A stretch of 64,000 nucleotides of DNA from Pilasporangium apinafurcum (Eukaryota; Oomycota; Peronosporomycetes; Pythiales; Pythiaceae). The position numbers and the translations under genes were made by a program. The first letter of the stretch is position 1; each line of letters begins with the position of its first letter. Positions 10,735-21,026 of the stretch are shown one piece after another. The DNA is taken from the NCBI GenBank assembly GCA_001600495.1, contig BCKE01000001.1, positions 1,153,865 to 1,217,864 on the forward strand, written 5' to 3'. The notes below the pieces were generated by a model, which was not told the DNA's origin, made no database searches, and saw only the letters and a program-made list of their open reading frames with translations.

Positions 10735-11633
10735 TTACCACGCTCTCACAACAGCGGTTTTCAGCTCGATAATGCTGTTATATTGCTTCCCTCCATCATA
10801 AATCGCTCTAACTAGGTCCCCCAAAACATTTTCTATAGGATTCAAGTCCGGAGAGAGCGATGACCAGTCGAGAATATCCACATTGAAGTCCTTCAAAAAT
10901 GTTCGAGTAGAAATTGATGGATGAATACTCGCCTTATCGTGCTGGAAAATATACGAGCCATCGTGGGTATGATCGCTAAAAGGGAGCAAGTAGGTTGACA
11001 TTATTTCCTGATAATCAAAAGAATCTTGATGGTTTGTCAAGATCGCTAAGCCAGTGGTTCCACGCGACGAAAATCCACCCTAAACCATGACAGAGCCACC
11101 TCCATTTTGGCGGCTAAAAAATGATTCCTTCTCGTTTCGCAAATCATGCCAGTAATACTGCATACCATCTGGACCATCCAGATTAAATTTCTTTTCACCA
11201 GAGAATATCACACGATTCCAATCTGTTCGGTCAGAGTTCATCTTCCTGTCCCATATGAGTCGCTTTTTATATGCCGCGGACAGAGCTTGGGAGTCTTTCT
11301 CCGTTTACCATATTGCATAAAGGGCGAGTTTCGAAGCTCTCGTCGAACGGTGCGATCAGATACATTAAGGTTAAGCTGGATTTTAAGTCATTTTGATGTC
11401 ATTCCTTTCGATTTTGAGCTTCGGATAATTTCTCGACGCGCTTCTTCCGTGAGCTTCTTGGGTCTTCCTGAACGCGGACTTCTTTCATACGTCTTAGGAC
11501 TCTTCAGGAACTTACTTACAACCGATTGAGAGCGATTAACCTTTGCTGCAATGCGTGCTTGCGTCCATCCAGCTTTTCGTAAGTAGAAAATCTGACCTCT
11601 TTCTTTGTCCGACAACTGGGTTGCTGTTGGCAT
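10735..11633 (-). pseudogene. Tc1-like transposase (DD34E), interrupted
   Basis: The N-terminal part (complement of 11388-11633) begins MPTATQLSDKERGQIFYLRK and contains the HTH segment QARIAAKVNRSQSVVSKFL and the GRP hook (RSGRPKKLTEEARRE). The middle (about 11041-11388) keeps IVIFSGEKKFNLDGPDG and GGGSVMV in other frames, with a stop inside the latter block. The first catalytic Asp of the usual VFSDEKKF motif appears replaced by Gly (FSGEKKF). The C-terminal frame (10735-11040) keeps FQHDKASIH and SPDLNPIENV with 34 residues between Asp and Glu. The gene is therefore broken by at least one stop, frame changes and a catalytic substitution. Confidence 0.8.
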
Positions 11634-11719
11634 CGTTGCTCGGATTTTTTTTGGGGAAAAAATTCCCTAGTCCCACAGCCCGATTTCCTCTGCTTTATAC
11701 AGCCTTTCCTTACTCAACC

Positions 11720-11955
11720 AACGCTCTAGAAAGCTAAAGAACACGGGACTTCCAAAATTATCCCAAACCTTAGACCACCCCCACTTTCTGGCAAATGCAT
11801 CTCTTGTACTAGAACGAATTGCGATTTCAAAAAAGTGGTGTCTACCTGTCGTAGACGCCAATTAGAGTATTTACGTCAAACCTCAGCTCAAATGGATTTT
11901 TATTCTTTAGGATTCAAGCAAAAAACATGTTATTCCAAACTTTTGGCCTGGGCTG
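11720..11955. repeat. right terminal inverted repeat (236 bp)
   Basis: Inverted partner of 10384-10619; the inner edge is aacgctctag at 11720. It ends ...ggcctgggctg at 11955. Confidence 0.88.
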
Positions 11956-12521
11956 CAGTAAACAAAAGAACTGCGTTACGAAGATGGGCTACCAATTGCG
12001 TAAAACAAAGTTATTGAATTGGAGCAGACTGAGAGAATTTTGTAGATGAGAGTAATGTTAGACAGAAAAAAAGCGTGCATGAGGAGCTTTGACTACACAA
12101 GCGCACACGGAGTCCGTATATTATGTCAGACGTGTTCTTCAAACGTAGGGTTGAGCACAGTCATTATGGGGAAGTGACATTCTCGATGCTATTAGTAATA
12201 TCCAAAATATACAACAAGTCGTAATGAATATCAATTACGAGTTTTAGCAAATCCGTCTTTGATATATCACTCAATTCAAATTCAATAATCTAGTACTCAA
12301 CAATAATAGATTGTAATATCATGTGTCAAGTTTTTGATTCTTCGTAGTGATATTGAAAAAATTAAACAAAATTTTATGGAAGTCTTTCTACGAATCCGGC
12401 TGCTATTCACCTTATTAAAAGAAACTTATTGCATCCGGCAACGAGAATATTACACTAAAATCATACATGCATTCGTTCCACCATATCATGAAGTGGAATG
12501 GCAGCATCTCTATTCATCACA
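11956..12521. other. gene-free stretch
   Basis: AT-rich sequence with short frames only. A plus-strand frame (12334-12669) overlaps the 3' end of the hydroxylase-like gene and is its shadow. No repeats or RNA genes were seen. Confidence 0.3.
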
Positions 12522-13478
12522 CTATGGTTTTCCTGGACGGAAAGTACCAAAGATTTTGTCCCAGAGCGCGAATCGCTTGGCAAAGTTCCATTTCGGATGT
12601 GTGTGGTGCAAATCGTGGTCATGTACGCGGAGACAGATCGACGTTGCTGTGTTCACCAATGGCATCTGAGGAAACGAAAACCCTTTGACCTCGAGCCCCG
12701 AATGACCTGCAACTTCGACATAGGTTTTGTATGCGAACAGCAAGTGCAGTTGAAGAGTCGTGACGGAGGGAGACACATACGACGCAACCACAAACGGCAA
12801 CACATTCGTCAGGCAAAGATCAATCGCATCTTGTTCGTACGTGGACAGCGCACACGGATGCAAATGCCAATGGTGACGCTTGTGCACATGCTGGTACAAC
12901 CACTTGACGCGATGGCAAGTCCAATGCGCACCGTAGTGGAAGAAATCAAAACTGATCTCAAACGCCAATGACTTGGGGATAAATACTGCAAACTCGACCA
13001 AAAACGTTGCCCAGTCGAGATGGCTTTGCGCCATCGTGTCGATGGTTCGCTGCTGTCCAATCCAATACGAGATGCACTCAGTGGGCACAACCAGCCAGAG
13101 AATCCGATAATAGATTGCATGGCGTTGTTTTTGCGTCAATTGCGTACGCTTCTCTCCGTAGATCTTGGATTTCATGGTAGCGATCCATTCAAACCAGAGC
13201 ACCACCCATGCAATCCGCAGCAGCGTTGCCAAGTACAATGCCAGCAAACTAGCACTGGTGGTGTGGAAGTAATCCGCAATTTTGTAAGTGGAAACTCCGA
13301 TACCGCAGATGAAGACGTTGATGTAGATATAGTACTTGCATTGGCGAGCAATCTGCGATAACGTCGACATTTTATCTTTGGCTTCCTCTCCTTCTAGTGC
13401 TCCACTTGCGATGTATCTGGTAAATACCAATCTGCAGTTTTGCAGAACCACTGAACTTTGAATCTTGCTAGTCATCAA
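12522..13478 (-). CDS. fatty-acid-hydroxylase-superfamily (sterol-desaturase-like) enzyme
   Basis: This single-exon gene codes for 318 residues with several hydrophobic segments in the first 170. The His clusters of membrane di-iron oxygenases are all present in order: HYGAHWTCH (181-189), HVHKRHHWH (197-205) and HDHDLHHTH (286-294), followed by the typical close WDKIFGTF. This fits the family of C-4 sterol methyl oxidase, C-5 sterol desaturase, alkane/ceramide hydroxylase and alkylglycerol monooxygenase relatives. The substrate cannot be told from sequence; the enzyme would act in the ER membrane with O2. The first ATG gives a 36-residue lead without clear features; a second ATG (MSTLSQIARQC, codon 37) is an equally plausible start. 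No introns were seen. Confidence 0.85.
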   Translation of the reverse strand: MMTSKIQSSVVLQNCRLVFTRYIASGALEGEEAKDKMSTLSQIARQCKYYIYINVFICGIGVSTYKIADYFHTTSASLLALYLATLLRIAWVVLWFEWIATMKSKIYGEKRTQLTQKQRHAIYYRILWLVVPTECISYWIGQQRTIDTMAQSHLDWATFLVEFAVFIPKSLAFEISFDFFHYGAHWTCHRVKWLYQHVHKRHHWHLHPCALSTYEQDAIDLCLTNVLPFVVASYVSPSVTTLQLHLLFAYKTYVEVAGHSGLEVKGFSFPQMPLVNTATSICLRVHDHDLHHTHPKWNFAKRFALWDKIFGTFRPGKP

Positions 13479-13634
13479 AACTGAATCATCAAGACTGAAT
13501 CATCATTTTTTCGTACATAATCGAACGATTATGTCACACTGGAGTTGCACTTATTGCTATTTTAGCCAATAGAAAGTCACATGTTTATTGACGAAGACTA
13601 TCCATTAATTTCAGTCAAAAGGCATGACCAATTA

Positions 13635-13820
13635 TCTATCTTCTGTCGAAGTCAAAATCATTTAATAAGTGGATATTTCAATTCTATATCCTCTTCTAAA
13701 AGTTAAAATCATTTGAGATATTTCAATTATGTATCTTCTGCCGAAGTTAAAATCACTTAATAATGATATATTTTAATTATGTATCCTCTTCCAAAAGTTA
13801 AAATCATTTAATAGTGGGAT
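13635..13820. repeat. imperfect ~50-bp tandem repeat, four units
   Basis: Four consecutive units share the core atc(t/c)tctt(c/t)...aagttaaaatcatttaata and an aattatgtat end. Unit length varies between about 45 and 55 bp by small insertions. It lies between the hydroxylase-like gene and the TnpB/Fanzor remnant, upstream of both. No coding role is visible. Confidence 0.7.
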
Positions 13821-13923
13821 CTTCAGGGTCTGGTTGACACCAGAGCTATCTTGAGCGCTAGCAGGCACAGAACGCGGTTCTATGACCTTGAATCGATCGG
13901 TATTTGTTTGGAACAAGGAATGA

Positions 13924-15598
13924 ATGTCATTTCATCATCCCAACATCGACCTCGACAAAGATCGACGATCGTTTCTTGTCGAGTTTCATCAAGCAACCAA
14001 ATATCCAGTCTTGTACGACAGGAAGCATTGCTATCGGCTACTTTCCCAGCTAGTAAACGTATTACCAACATTGCTTCCGGTCTCAACTACAGCAAGCCAG
14101 GAATGTCCAGATTGGTGGCGATGGTACGTAGAGAGCAGATCTCAAGGATTGTGGTTACCATCTAAGACTGATGAAACGGATTCTTCGCGCAAATGCGTGA
14201 AAGACATAGCATCCAAGTCATGGTTCAGGCTGACCAATAATTCCATCAAGAAAACAATGAAGGCATGGAGCTGCGAGAAAATCTCTCATCTTGCGTTAAC
14301 GTCTTCATTGTCAGAAGAAATTGAAGAAGTGCAGAAATGCTCAGAAAACTACAAAAGGATCAAACGACGCAAGACAGACAAACCAAGTCCGAACAACACC
14401 TTGAAAGTGAGGCTGTATCCTACAAAGGAACAGAAGCAACTTCTCAGGAAGATGTTTGGTACTCATCGAGCAATTTATAATAAGATTGTTGAACTGTTAA
14501 GAGAAGAGTGCTGCAAGTTATCTTCATAAGACCTGAATGCGAAGTATCGTCCGATCTCTCAAAAGCATTCGTTGGCCAACTATCTTCCAGAATATCATTT
14601 GAAAGTTAATGAGGAAGTCATGGATTCGACCTAAAGAGATTTTGTGAAAGCTTTGGATTCATCGAGAGAGTTATTCGAATCTATGAAGGGTAATGAAAAG
14701 AAGACTTTCTTTCCTCAGTTGAGGTTCAACTCAAGAAAAGATAATAAGACTTCAGTTGAAATTCGATCTCGATCGCTATAATATGTTCAAGATCGAATTT
14801 GATTCTTTTCACGATATTTTGGGTTCTCTAAGAACGAAGATATCGCAATCAAAGGGCGACTTCCAGAACTTCGGTATTCCGTTCGTCTACAATGAACTCG
14901 AGAAGATCGTTACTATGTCTGCATTCCTCGACTAAAGGAATTCAAACAGACAAGCTCCATTCGAACGTGTGCTATTGATCCAGGCACCCGTAATTTCATC
15001 ACATTATATGACCCTCATGGAATGACTGTAAGCGTGAACGACACCAAGAATGCAATATTTAACCGTTTTCTGTTGATCGTCTCAAGTCTCAATTGTCTCA
15101 AGAAGAGTCCAAGCGAAAACGTCGTCACATAAGAGAGAGAGAGTTTACAGACTTTTTCAACAGATGAAATCGATGATGTTGGATGCACATCACAAAGTCT
15201 CCAAGTGGTTGTCGGACAACTACCATGAAGTCCTTCTCCCATCTTTTGGTACATCAGAGCTGACGTCCAAGCAAAAAAGGATATCAAGGAAGGTATCAAG
15301 GAAAATGCTCACGTGGTCTTACTATTAGTTCAAGAAGCTACTTAGTTACAAAATGGAAATATCAGGCGGACGCGTGATCGACTGTGGGGATCATTATACA
15401 ACAAAGACTTGTTCTCAGCGTGGGAGAATCAACCACACGATTGAGCACCAGAAAGTCTTTCAGTGCCCTCACTGCAAGCTCGTTCTTGATAGGGATGTCA
15501 ATGCTGCGAGGAACATTTTTCTTAAGAATGAACACCTACTCTCCTGGACTAATCGAGTCCAGATGCCGGAGACGCCTACTCCCCGGTGTCTAGTCTAA
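13924..15598 (+). pseudogene. TnpB/Fanzor-family RNA-guided nuclease remnant
   Basis: An open 201-codon N-terminal part (13924-14529) carries a lineage-specific lead (WWRWYVESRSQGLW, SKSWFRL). It then has the TnpB wedge/REC start LKVRLYPTKEQKQLLRKMFG with HRAIYNKIV. Further on, in varying frames, are RDFVKALDSSRELFESMKGN, RYYVCIPRLKEFKQ and the RuvC-I block CAIDPGTRNFITLYDP (near 14970-15015). The C-terminal frame (15353-15598) has the zinc ribbon pair TKTCSQRG / CPHC and RuvC-III LDRDVNAARNIF. Family members cut DNA guided by an RNA from the element's 3' end. Stops and frame changes through 14530-15350 make it inactive. The LYPTKEQ start resembles prokaryote-like TnpB (the Fanzor2/IS607 side) more than the copies at 34-38 kb do. 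Confidence 0.85.
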
Positions 15599-15615
15599 AC
15601 TAGCTTTTGTTAGTT
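15545..15615 (+). ncRNA. candidate 3'-end guide-RNA (omega-RNA-like) fold, remnant
   Basis: Three hairpins follow closely from the end of the TnpB/Fanzor frame. TGGACT/AGTCCA lies at 15545-15561 with a 5-nt loop. GACGCC/GGTGTC lies at 15571-15590 with an 8-nt loop. AACTAGC/GTTAGTT lies at 15598-15615 with a TTTT loop. In TnpB/Fanzor elements the guide RNA overlaps or follows the 3' end of the nuclease gene. Position and folding fit that role; expression is not shown and the element is dead. Confidence 0.4.
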
Positions 15616-15638
15616 AAGTCGGACCCCAACAATAACGG

Positions 15639-17134
15639 TTAATGGATGTGATCACAAGTCTTGCACTTCTTGTTCCATATTTGCGTCGTGTGGGTTACAA
15701 ACATTTGACAGTTGCAGTGCCGACAGACACCCATCATTCGCGCTCGTTCGGCTTCAACTGCTTTATGTTGTTGGATGCCTTTCATAGCGTTATCAAGCGC
15801 CACATAGAGCGGTCGGGCAGCTGGCGGTTGACCAATGTAGCCGCTTAAAATCGCACTTGGTTCCAGATCTTGGCCGTAAAACTTGCGGTTCAAGTCGTTC
15901 CTTGTAGCGATGACCGAACCATGCAAAGAGATGCCAGCGAACAACCCTTTAGAGACCGAGTAGCTGTAATTGCCATTTAGTCCGCTGCTGCTCACTGCGG
16001 CAGCAGCCTGTGCTGAGCGTCCATAAGGACCAACGGCGATATCAAGACCGGCACCAAGGTTTACCTGTGGGTTATAGAAAGCTTGAACAGCTTCCGGTGA
16101 TCCCAAGATTATCATCACTTCTGCGATTTCCCCACCTAATTCTAAACCACCGCCGATACCAACAGTGCCAATCGCCGATGGAGCGGACCAGGATCCATTA
16201 GGAAGCTTGCTGATGACGAGCCCTGTGCCCGCTTTACCCACAACCAAGAAACCTGCCTTGACGAGCGTCATGATCGCCAGTCCATGAGCTTTCTCGAGCA
16301 TACCAATTGGAATCCCTCGATCACTGGAGGTGCCTCCGTCATCACGGAAAAAATTGCCAATAATATCAGCTGCGTTTTGACATTCTTTCTCTAGTGATGA
16401 TGCGTATGGCACATGGAATTTGCCCTTGGGTTCATAATGGTTTTCGTCGTTCATTCTCGCGTATTGCGCGACCAATTCATTCTGCACCGGGTGCAATGTT
16501 GGTGCACAGTGTAAACACACGCGTTGTGGAGTTGAAACGTCATAGCCTTTGGCGTTTTCAATCTGATCACCGTATGGAATCAAGAGTTTGTGAGGCGAGC
16601 AGGCACCACAGACATATAAACCGCACCGGCGGCTACACACAAATAATCCATGCAGTCATTAGACAACTAGTCAGAGTGATAAGATTGTATAAGTCGATTA
16701 TAACGAACTTACCAACGATGTCGAGGTTTAGGGAGATCGAAGGCGAGACCGCAGATGTCACAGTTGGGGTGGTCCTTATATCGACCCTTCAGTAGCCCAC
16801 TACCAAACGATTCCATGCGTGACAGAACCCGTTCAGGATTTCTCGCCGCTTCTTTTGGATACACTGGCACCGCCATAGGCACGAAACCATCTGCTTGAGC
16901 TGCTGAAGCTGAAGTTGCGACGCCTGGAGGTGGAGATGGAGGAGGGAATAGTTCGTTGACATGAGTTCCTTGATATAATGACTGCTGTGGTTTAACGGGT
17001 GGAGGTGGAGGAGACGATGTAAATCCTGCTGCTGGAGGTGGAAATAATTCATTGTGTTGTGTGAAGGGGGCACCACAGGCCGCACAGGTCTTGCCGTCGG
17101 GTGTCACAGTACCACAGATCGAACACGTTGTCAT
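15639..17134 (-). CDS. FYVE-like + SYLF domain protein (copy 1)
   Basis: Two exons, 16713-17134 and 15639-16632 (471 residues; phase-2 intron of 80 bp splitting a Cys codon). The N-terminus has a zinc-ribbon-like CSICGTVTPDGKTCAACG, then a Pro-rich linker. A FYVE-type domain spans the splice: CDICGLAF...PRHRC|RRCGLYVCGACS. The rest is a SYLF (DUF500/Ysc84) domain with KAHGLAIMTLVKAGF and the GPYGRSAQAAAAV stretch. A closing zinc ribbon CRHCNC...KKCKTCDHIH ends the protein. FYVE domains bind PI3P on endosomes, and SYLF domains bind membranes and actin-linked partners (Ysc84/SH3YL1; plant CFS1 joins the same two domains). It probably acts at endosome/autophagosome membranes. It lies head-to-head with copy 2. 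Confidence 0.9.
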
Positions 17135-17640
17135 GTTTAATCTGTTTGTCTTGTTTGTTAATTTCTTTTCGTTGGCTCACTTCTTGTCTGATTTGGAAAT
17201 GGTCAAGTCCTTGCAGTTAGTTGCTGTTCGTCGGGAGAAATGTAGCTCTGTCAAACATTCTTCCTCTGATATGTGACAGATCCTGAAGCCACAATCGCCA
17301 CTTTTTTTTTCCAGTGTCCAACAAACGGCGGATTTTTTTTGTGTCCCACTCTTATAAATTTTGACAGCCATGATGGTACAAAAATAATAGAGAGATCTGA
17401 TCAGATTTTGTTGACAGGTGGACCAGATGTTCAGACCAGCTGACGTAATGGAAGAGTGGTGATGGTGGAGCTCTTCACCAACAGACCTTGCTCCCTTCCT
17501 CTTGTTTGCCAATGTCTTGTGCCGATTACACACACAATTAAAAAGCTTACCCAAAGGAAGGTAGTTAAAACACACATAGAAGCTCGACCCACCGCTGTAC
17601 CAAAAACTCACCACCACTACATACTTCACTCGACGCAATT
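17135..17640. promoter_or_regulatory. shared promoter of the FYVE-SYLF pair
   Basis: These 506 bp separate two divergent paralogues and must hold both promoters. T-runs lie near 17300-17340. I see no gene here; open frames are shadows without recognisable content. Confidence 0.5.
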
Positions 17641-19181
17641 ATGGCCAAGTTTTGCGCGGAATGCGGTGCAGTTAGAACCGATGGAACCATGTGTATGCTC
17701 TGTGGTACTCCTTACGCACAACCAACTCTCCTGGTCCCCCAAATGCAGATGCAAGCTCCTCCTCCTCCTCAACCCGTCCAGGCACCACCACCATCGACTA
17801 ATGGAAGTATGAACGCTCCACAGCCACCGCATGATCCCCGTCAGATTTCCTACCAGCGGCAACATTCCACAAATAGCAGCATCAGCAGCGACTCGAGTAC
17901 CACTCGCATGAATGGCATAAACCATTCGTACTCCTACCATGACGATTCTTCCACTGGTAGTAGTACACACCATCGGCATCCTCAGCCACAGCGCTCCAAG
18001 TCCGCAGGCATCCTCACGGGCCGATATGCTGATCATCCGAACTGCGACTTGTGCAGCGTGCTCTTCGATGTGACTAGACGTCGCCATCAATGGTAAGTCG
18101 AAGCGATCAATCATTATTGCTATCAAAATTTAAAAAAAGTATTAACCGGATATACGACTCTATTGGCAACACAATTTTGTATTGTAGTCGTCGCTGTGGG
18201 ATCTTCATGTGCAGTTCCTGCTCTCCACAACGGATGCTCATTCCGTGGGGGGAGCAAATAGACGGCGCTAAAGGCTATGACAAGTCCATTCCACAACGTG
18301 TCTGTCTGACATGCATCCCTGAACTTCGACCAAAACAGCAGGAATTGGTCGATCACTTTGCCTGGGCCAACGCTGACAACAACCACGAGGCCAAAACGAG
18401 GCTACATGTTCCATATACGGATTCATTATCCAAGGAATGCAAAAACGCTGCTGACATCATCGGCAATTTCTTCCGTAGCGATTGGGGCGCTGAAAATGAC
18501 CGATCCATTCCGATCGCGCTCTTGCAGAAAGCACAAGGGCTAGCAATCATGACGATTGTGAAGGCAGGTTTTGTGGTTGTGGGCAAAATTGGGACTGGGT
18601 TAGTCATTTCCAGACTCCCCGATGGATCTTGGTCTGCTCCATCGGCGATTGGCACGGTTGGTGTTGGCGGTGGCTTTGAGATTGGCGCCGAAATCGTTGA
18701 AATTATGATCATATTGGGATCTGCGAGTGCAGTTAAGGTCTTTCATAAGCCTCAAGTCAACTTGGGTGCGGGCCTCGATATCGCTGTAGGACCCTATGGC
18801 CGATCCGCCCAAGCTGCAGCAGCAGTCAGCTCAAGTGGCTTCAATGGCAACTATAGCTATTCGCACAGCAGAGGCTTGTATGCTGGTATTTCATTGCAGG
18901 GATCAGTGATCGCCACACGCAATGACCTCAACCGCAAGTTCTACGGCCAAGATCTTGAACCAAGCCAATTGCTCAGTGGAGCGGTGGGACAGCCGAACGC
19001 AGCCAAACCACTCTACGAAGCGATTGAAAAAGCCATGCAAACTGTCGAGGTGCATAAAGAATCAGTCGCACAACGCGCTCAGCTGATGGGAAGCTGTCAT
19101 GCCTGCAATTGTCCACTCTTTGAAGCGCATGTAATCCAGATCTGGAACAAAAAATGCAAGACTTGCGACCATATTCATTAA
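17641..19181 (+). CDS. FYVE-like + SYLF domain protein (copy 2)
   Basis: Two exons, 17641-18092 and 18188-19181 (481 residues). The intron has the same position and phase as in copy 1, and the second exon has the identical length of 994 nt. Domain order is the same: N-terminal zinc ribbon FCAECGAVRTDGTMCMLCG, a linker richer in Pro, Ser and His (SSISSDSSTTR), the FYVE-type CDLCSVLFDVTRRRHQC|RRCGIFMCSSCS, the SYLF domain (KAQGLAIMTIVKAGF, GPYGRSAQAAAAVSSSG) and the C-terminal CHACNC...KKCKTCDHIH. The linkers differ while the SYLF parts remain very similar, so the pair arose by inverted duplication with selection on the domains. Likely role as for copy 1. Confidence 0.9.
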
Positions 19182-19320
19182 ACGAAAAATTGGATGGTAG
19201 ATAGACTCAGTTGTTGGAGTTTTCTGTTGGGTTGAATGTCTGGTGAAGTAGTAATTGTTAATTGCTCATATAATACTTCGTATAAACCAAAATCCAAGAG
19301 GAAGACCAAATGTTGCGAGT

Positions 19321-20581
19321 TCATGCCATCCATTTGTACTTGGATACGAATGAGAAATAGAGAAGCATATAAGAAATACCAATCACCAGGAGGGACAACT
19401 TGAACATTTCATCACGCGCGAATCGAGTAGGGAGAATCGGCATCACTTCGACGATACCGAATGCTGCAAACGAAATCCAGAAGCTCCAGCTGCCGTGCAT
19501 CATGCCTTCAAACACAAATTGCCGCCGTGGTGACGGATGTATGAATATCATGCCGTGCTGTGGACTGTAGTGGAAGAATGGCATGTGGTAGATCAGCGAG
19601 TGGAACAACCCACTCAACGCGACAAACATCACCCCACCGCTCAGCACCAGCCAAATCGCTCGCCACTGGGCCACTTTCCACAACACCTCTCGGTTTTCAT
19701 TCACTACCACAGCCAAAAATGCCATCAAAACCAGCAAGAGGAAGACATCGATGATGGAGTAAGATGATTTCGAGGATGTCGTCCTTGACGAAGAAAGCAT
19801 CAGTGGCTCGTATTTCCGCAGAAATGTGGCTACTTGTTGCGTGATAAAGCCTTGTTTTGTATCATTACTATGGACAGAAAGGTCAAGGAAATTGGTATGT
19901 GGATGTGGATATCGCTGGAATTGTGGTGATGACCGTGGTGCCAGGTAGAGCAGAGATGGGGTCGTTTCTATTCGATGCTATTTACAAGACAAATCGAGTG
20001 AATAAATGAACAGACCACATGTAATAGGTAGAGCAAAATTTCAAGAAACGTACATAGTGAAAGGCTTTAGGCCATTGCTCCCTGGTAACCATGATGATGG
20101 GCTGAGCGACGGACGAGTGAGATACTGCAATTCTTTCCATGGTACCCCTAATGAGTTCCTCGGCTGTGGAATCGGATGGACAAATCGACGGTCGTTCCTC
20201 TCGTCCCCATTCAAACACATCATCCTCGTCTTCTTCTTCTTCATCATCTCCTTCTCCCTGCTCTTTGCTGTCGATGCAGTGGGTGGTGCCACTAGTGAAG
20301 AAAAGCACAAACGGTGTTGTGCGTGTTTTGGTCATCAAATACGTCTCGTAGGCAGACCAAGTTAGCATCTCGTCTGCATGCGTTTCTTCAGGTTGTCCAA
20401 ATGAAAATAACGACGAGGATGAACGCCGTGTAAATGGTGTCGATGGGACAGCAGAATTAACAGCAGCAGCAGAGCATAGTGTAACAGGCAGGAGCAGTGT
20501 CGATCCGCCACATAGCACTGCCAAAAGCTGCTTCCACATTTTGTGTGCGGATCTGCCCAAATTTGGAGCCGCTGACAACAT
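19321..20581 (-). CDS. OST3: oligosaccharyltransferase OST3/OST6-like subunit
   Basis: Two exons, 20054-20581 and 19321-19977 (394 residues; donor GTACGT, phase 0). After a cleavable-looking hydrophobic start (MWKQLLAVLCGGSTLLLP, from the second ATG at 20539) comes a luminal thioredoxin-like domain (FVLFFTSGTT ... PIIMVTREQWPKAFHY). Four membrane helices follow. The diagnostic loop is HSLIYHMPFFHYSP...FIHPSPRRQFVFEGMMHG, comparable to the loop of MagT1/OST3. The family helps the ER oligosaccharyltransferase glycosylate acceptor proteins, usually through a CxxC redox motif. Here the expected CxxC is absent: a lone Cys (THCIDSK) is followed by an acidic insert (GDDEEEEDEDD), so redox activity is doubtful. 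The second ATG may be the true start. Confidence 0.82.
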
Positions 20582-20678
20582 CAGCTGGTCATACTTACTA
20601 TCAAGTTAAGACGATTATTAATTTATAAAATACTATTAGCTATGATGAATAGTAATGATGCATGGTGCATAATCTTAA

Positions 20679-20738
20679 CCTTTATTCCCCACGTGTTCTG
20701 TACCACGCGTGGTAGAAAAAACACCTGGGGAATAAAGG
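20679..20738. repeat. near-perfect 60-bp cruciform hairpin
   Basis: CCTTTATTCCCCA (20679-20691) pairs with TGGGGAATAAAGG (20726-20738). After one mismatch GTGTT pairs with AACAC, and the centre is the 14-bp palindrome TACCACGCGTGGTA (20701-20714). It lies just beyond the C-terminal end of a minus-strand Fanzor fragment, where that family's guide RNA or transposon end would be. It could instead be a small foldback element. Confidence 0.7.
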
Positions 20739-20786
20739 CTACACTCATCTGTTTCCGGAATCATAGCAGTGAGATCGTTTATCACC

Positions 20787-21026
20787 TCAGTTTTTGATTT
20801 CGAGTACCAATTCATTCTCTTTCCTCGTGAACGCCTCGAGTCTTCTCTTTTCCTTCACTTGGTCGATGAATAGTATCAAAATGTTTATTGCGACGTTGAT
20901 GTCACGGTCCCATAATGTGCGATGGGATTCACTATTTTTGCAGTGTCGCACATTATAAAGACCCTTACCGCCAATTTCTTCGTTGAAGCGACACTCAATA
21001 GATGGACGTGAGGTGATAAATACTTG
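20787..21026 (-). pseudogene. Fanzor/TnpB C-terminal fragment
   Basis: On the minus strand one open frame reads FITSRPSIECRFNEEIGG, then RHCKNSESHRTLWDRDINVA, then INILILFIDQVKEKRRL, ending at the stop complementary to 20787-20789. WDRDINVAINIL is the RuvC-III block of TnpB/Fanzor nucleases (compare WDRDVNASLNIM at 37.7 kb). The preceding Cys residues are what is left of the zinc ribbon. Upstream (above 21026) no further part is recognisable, so this is a short 3' remnant next to the cruciform at 20679-20738. Confidence 0.72.

Larger units (their letters stand above)
10384..11955 (-). mobile_element. Tc1/mariner element with 236-bp terminal inverted repeats
   Basis: The 1.57-kb element is bounded by near-perfect inverted repeats, 10384-10619 and 11720-11955. 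The outer ends read cagcccgggccaaaag on the left and, inverted, cagcccaggccaaaag on the right. A TA lies immediately left (10382-10383); on the right cagta follows, so the TA duplication is not clean. The interior codes on the minus strand for a decayed DD34E transposase. TIRs this long and this well matched, next to a broken gene, suggest the ends were kept or homogenised after the transposase decayed, or that the copy moved with a helper enzyme. Confidence 0.88.
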
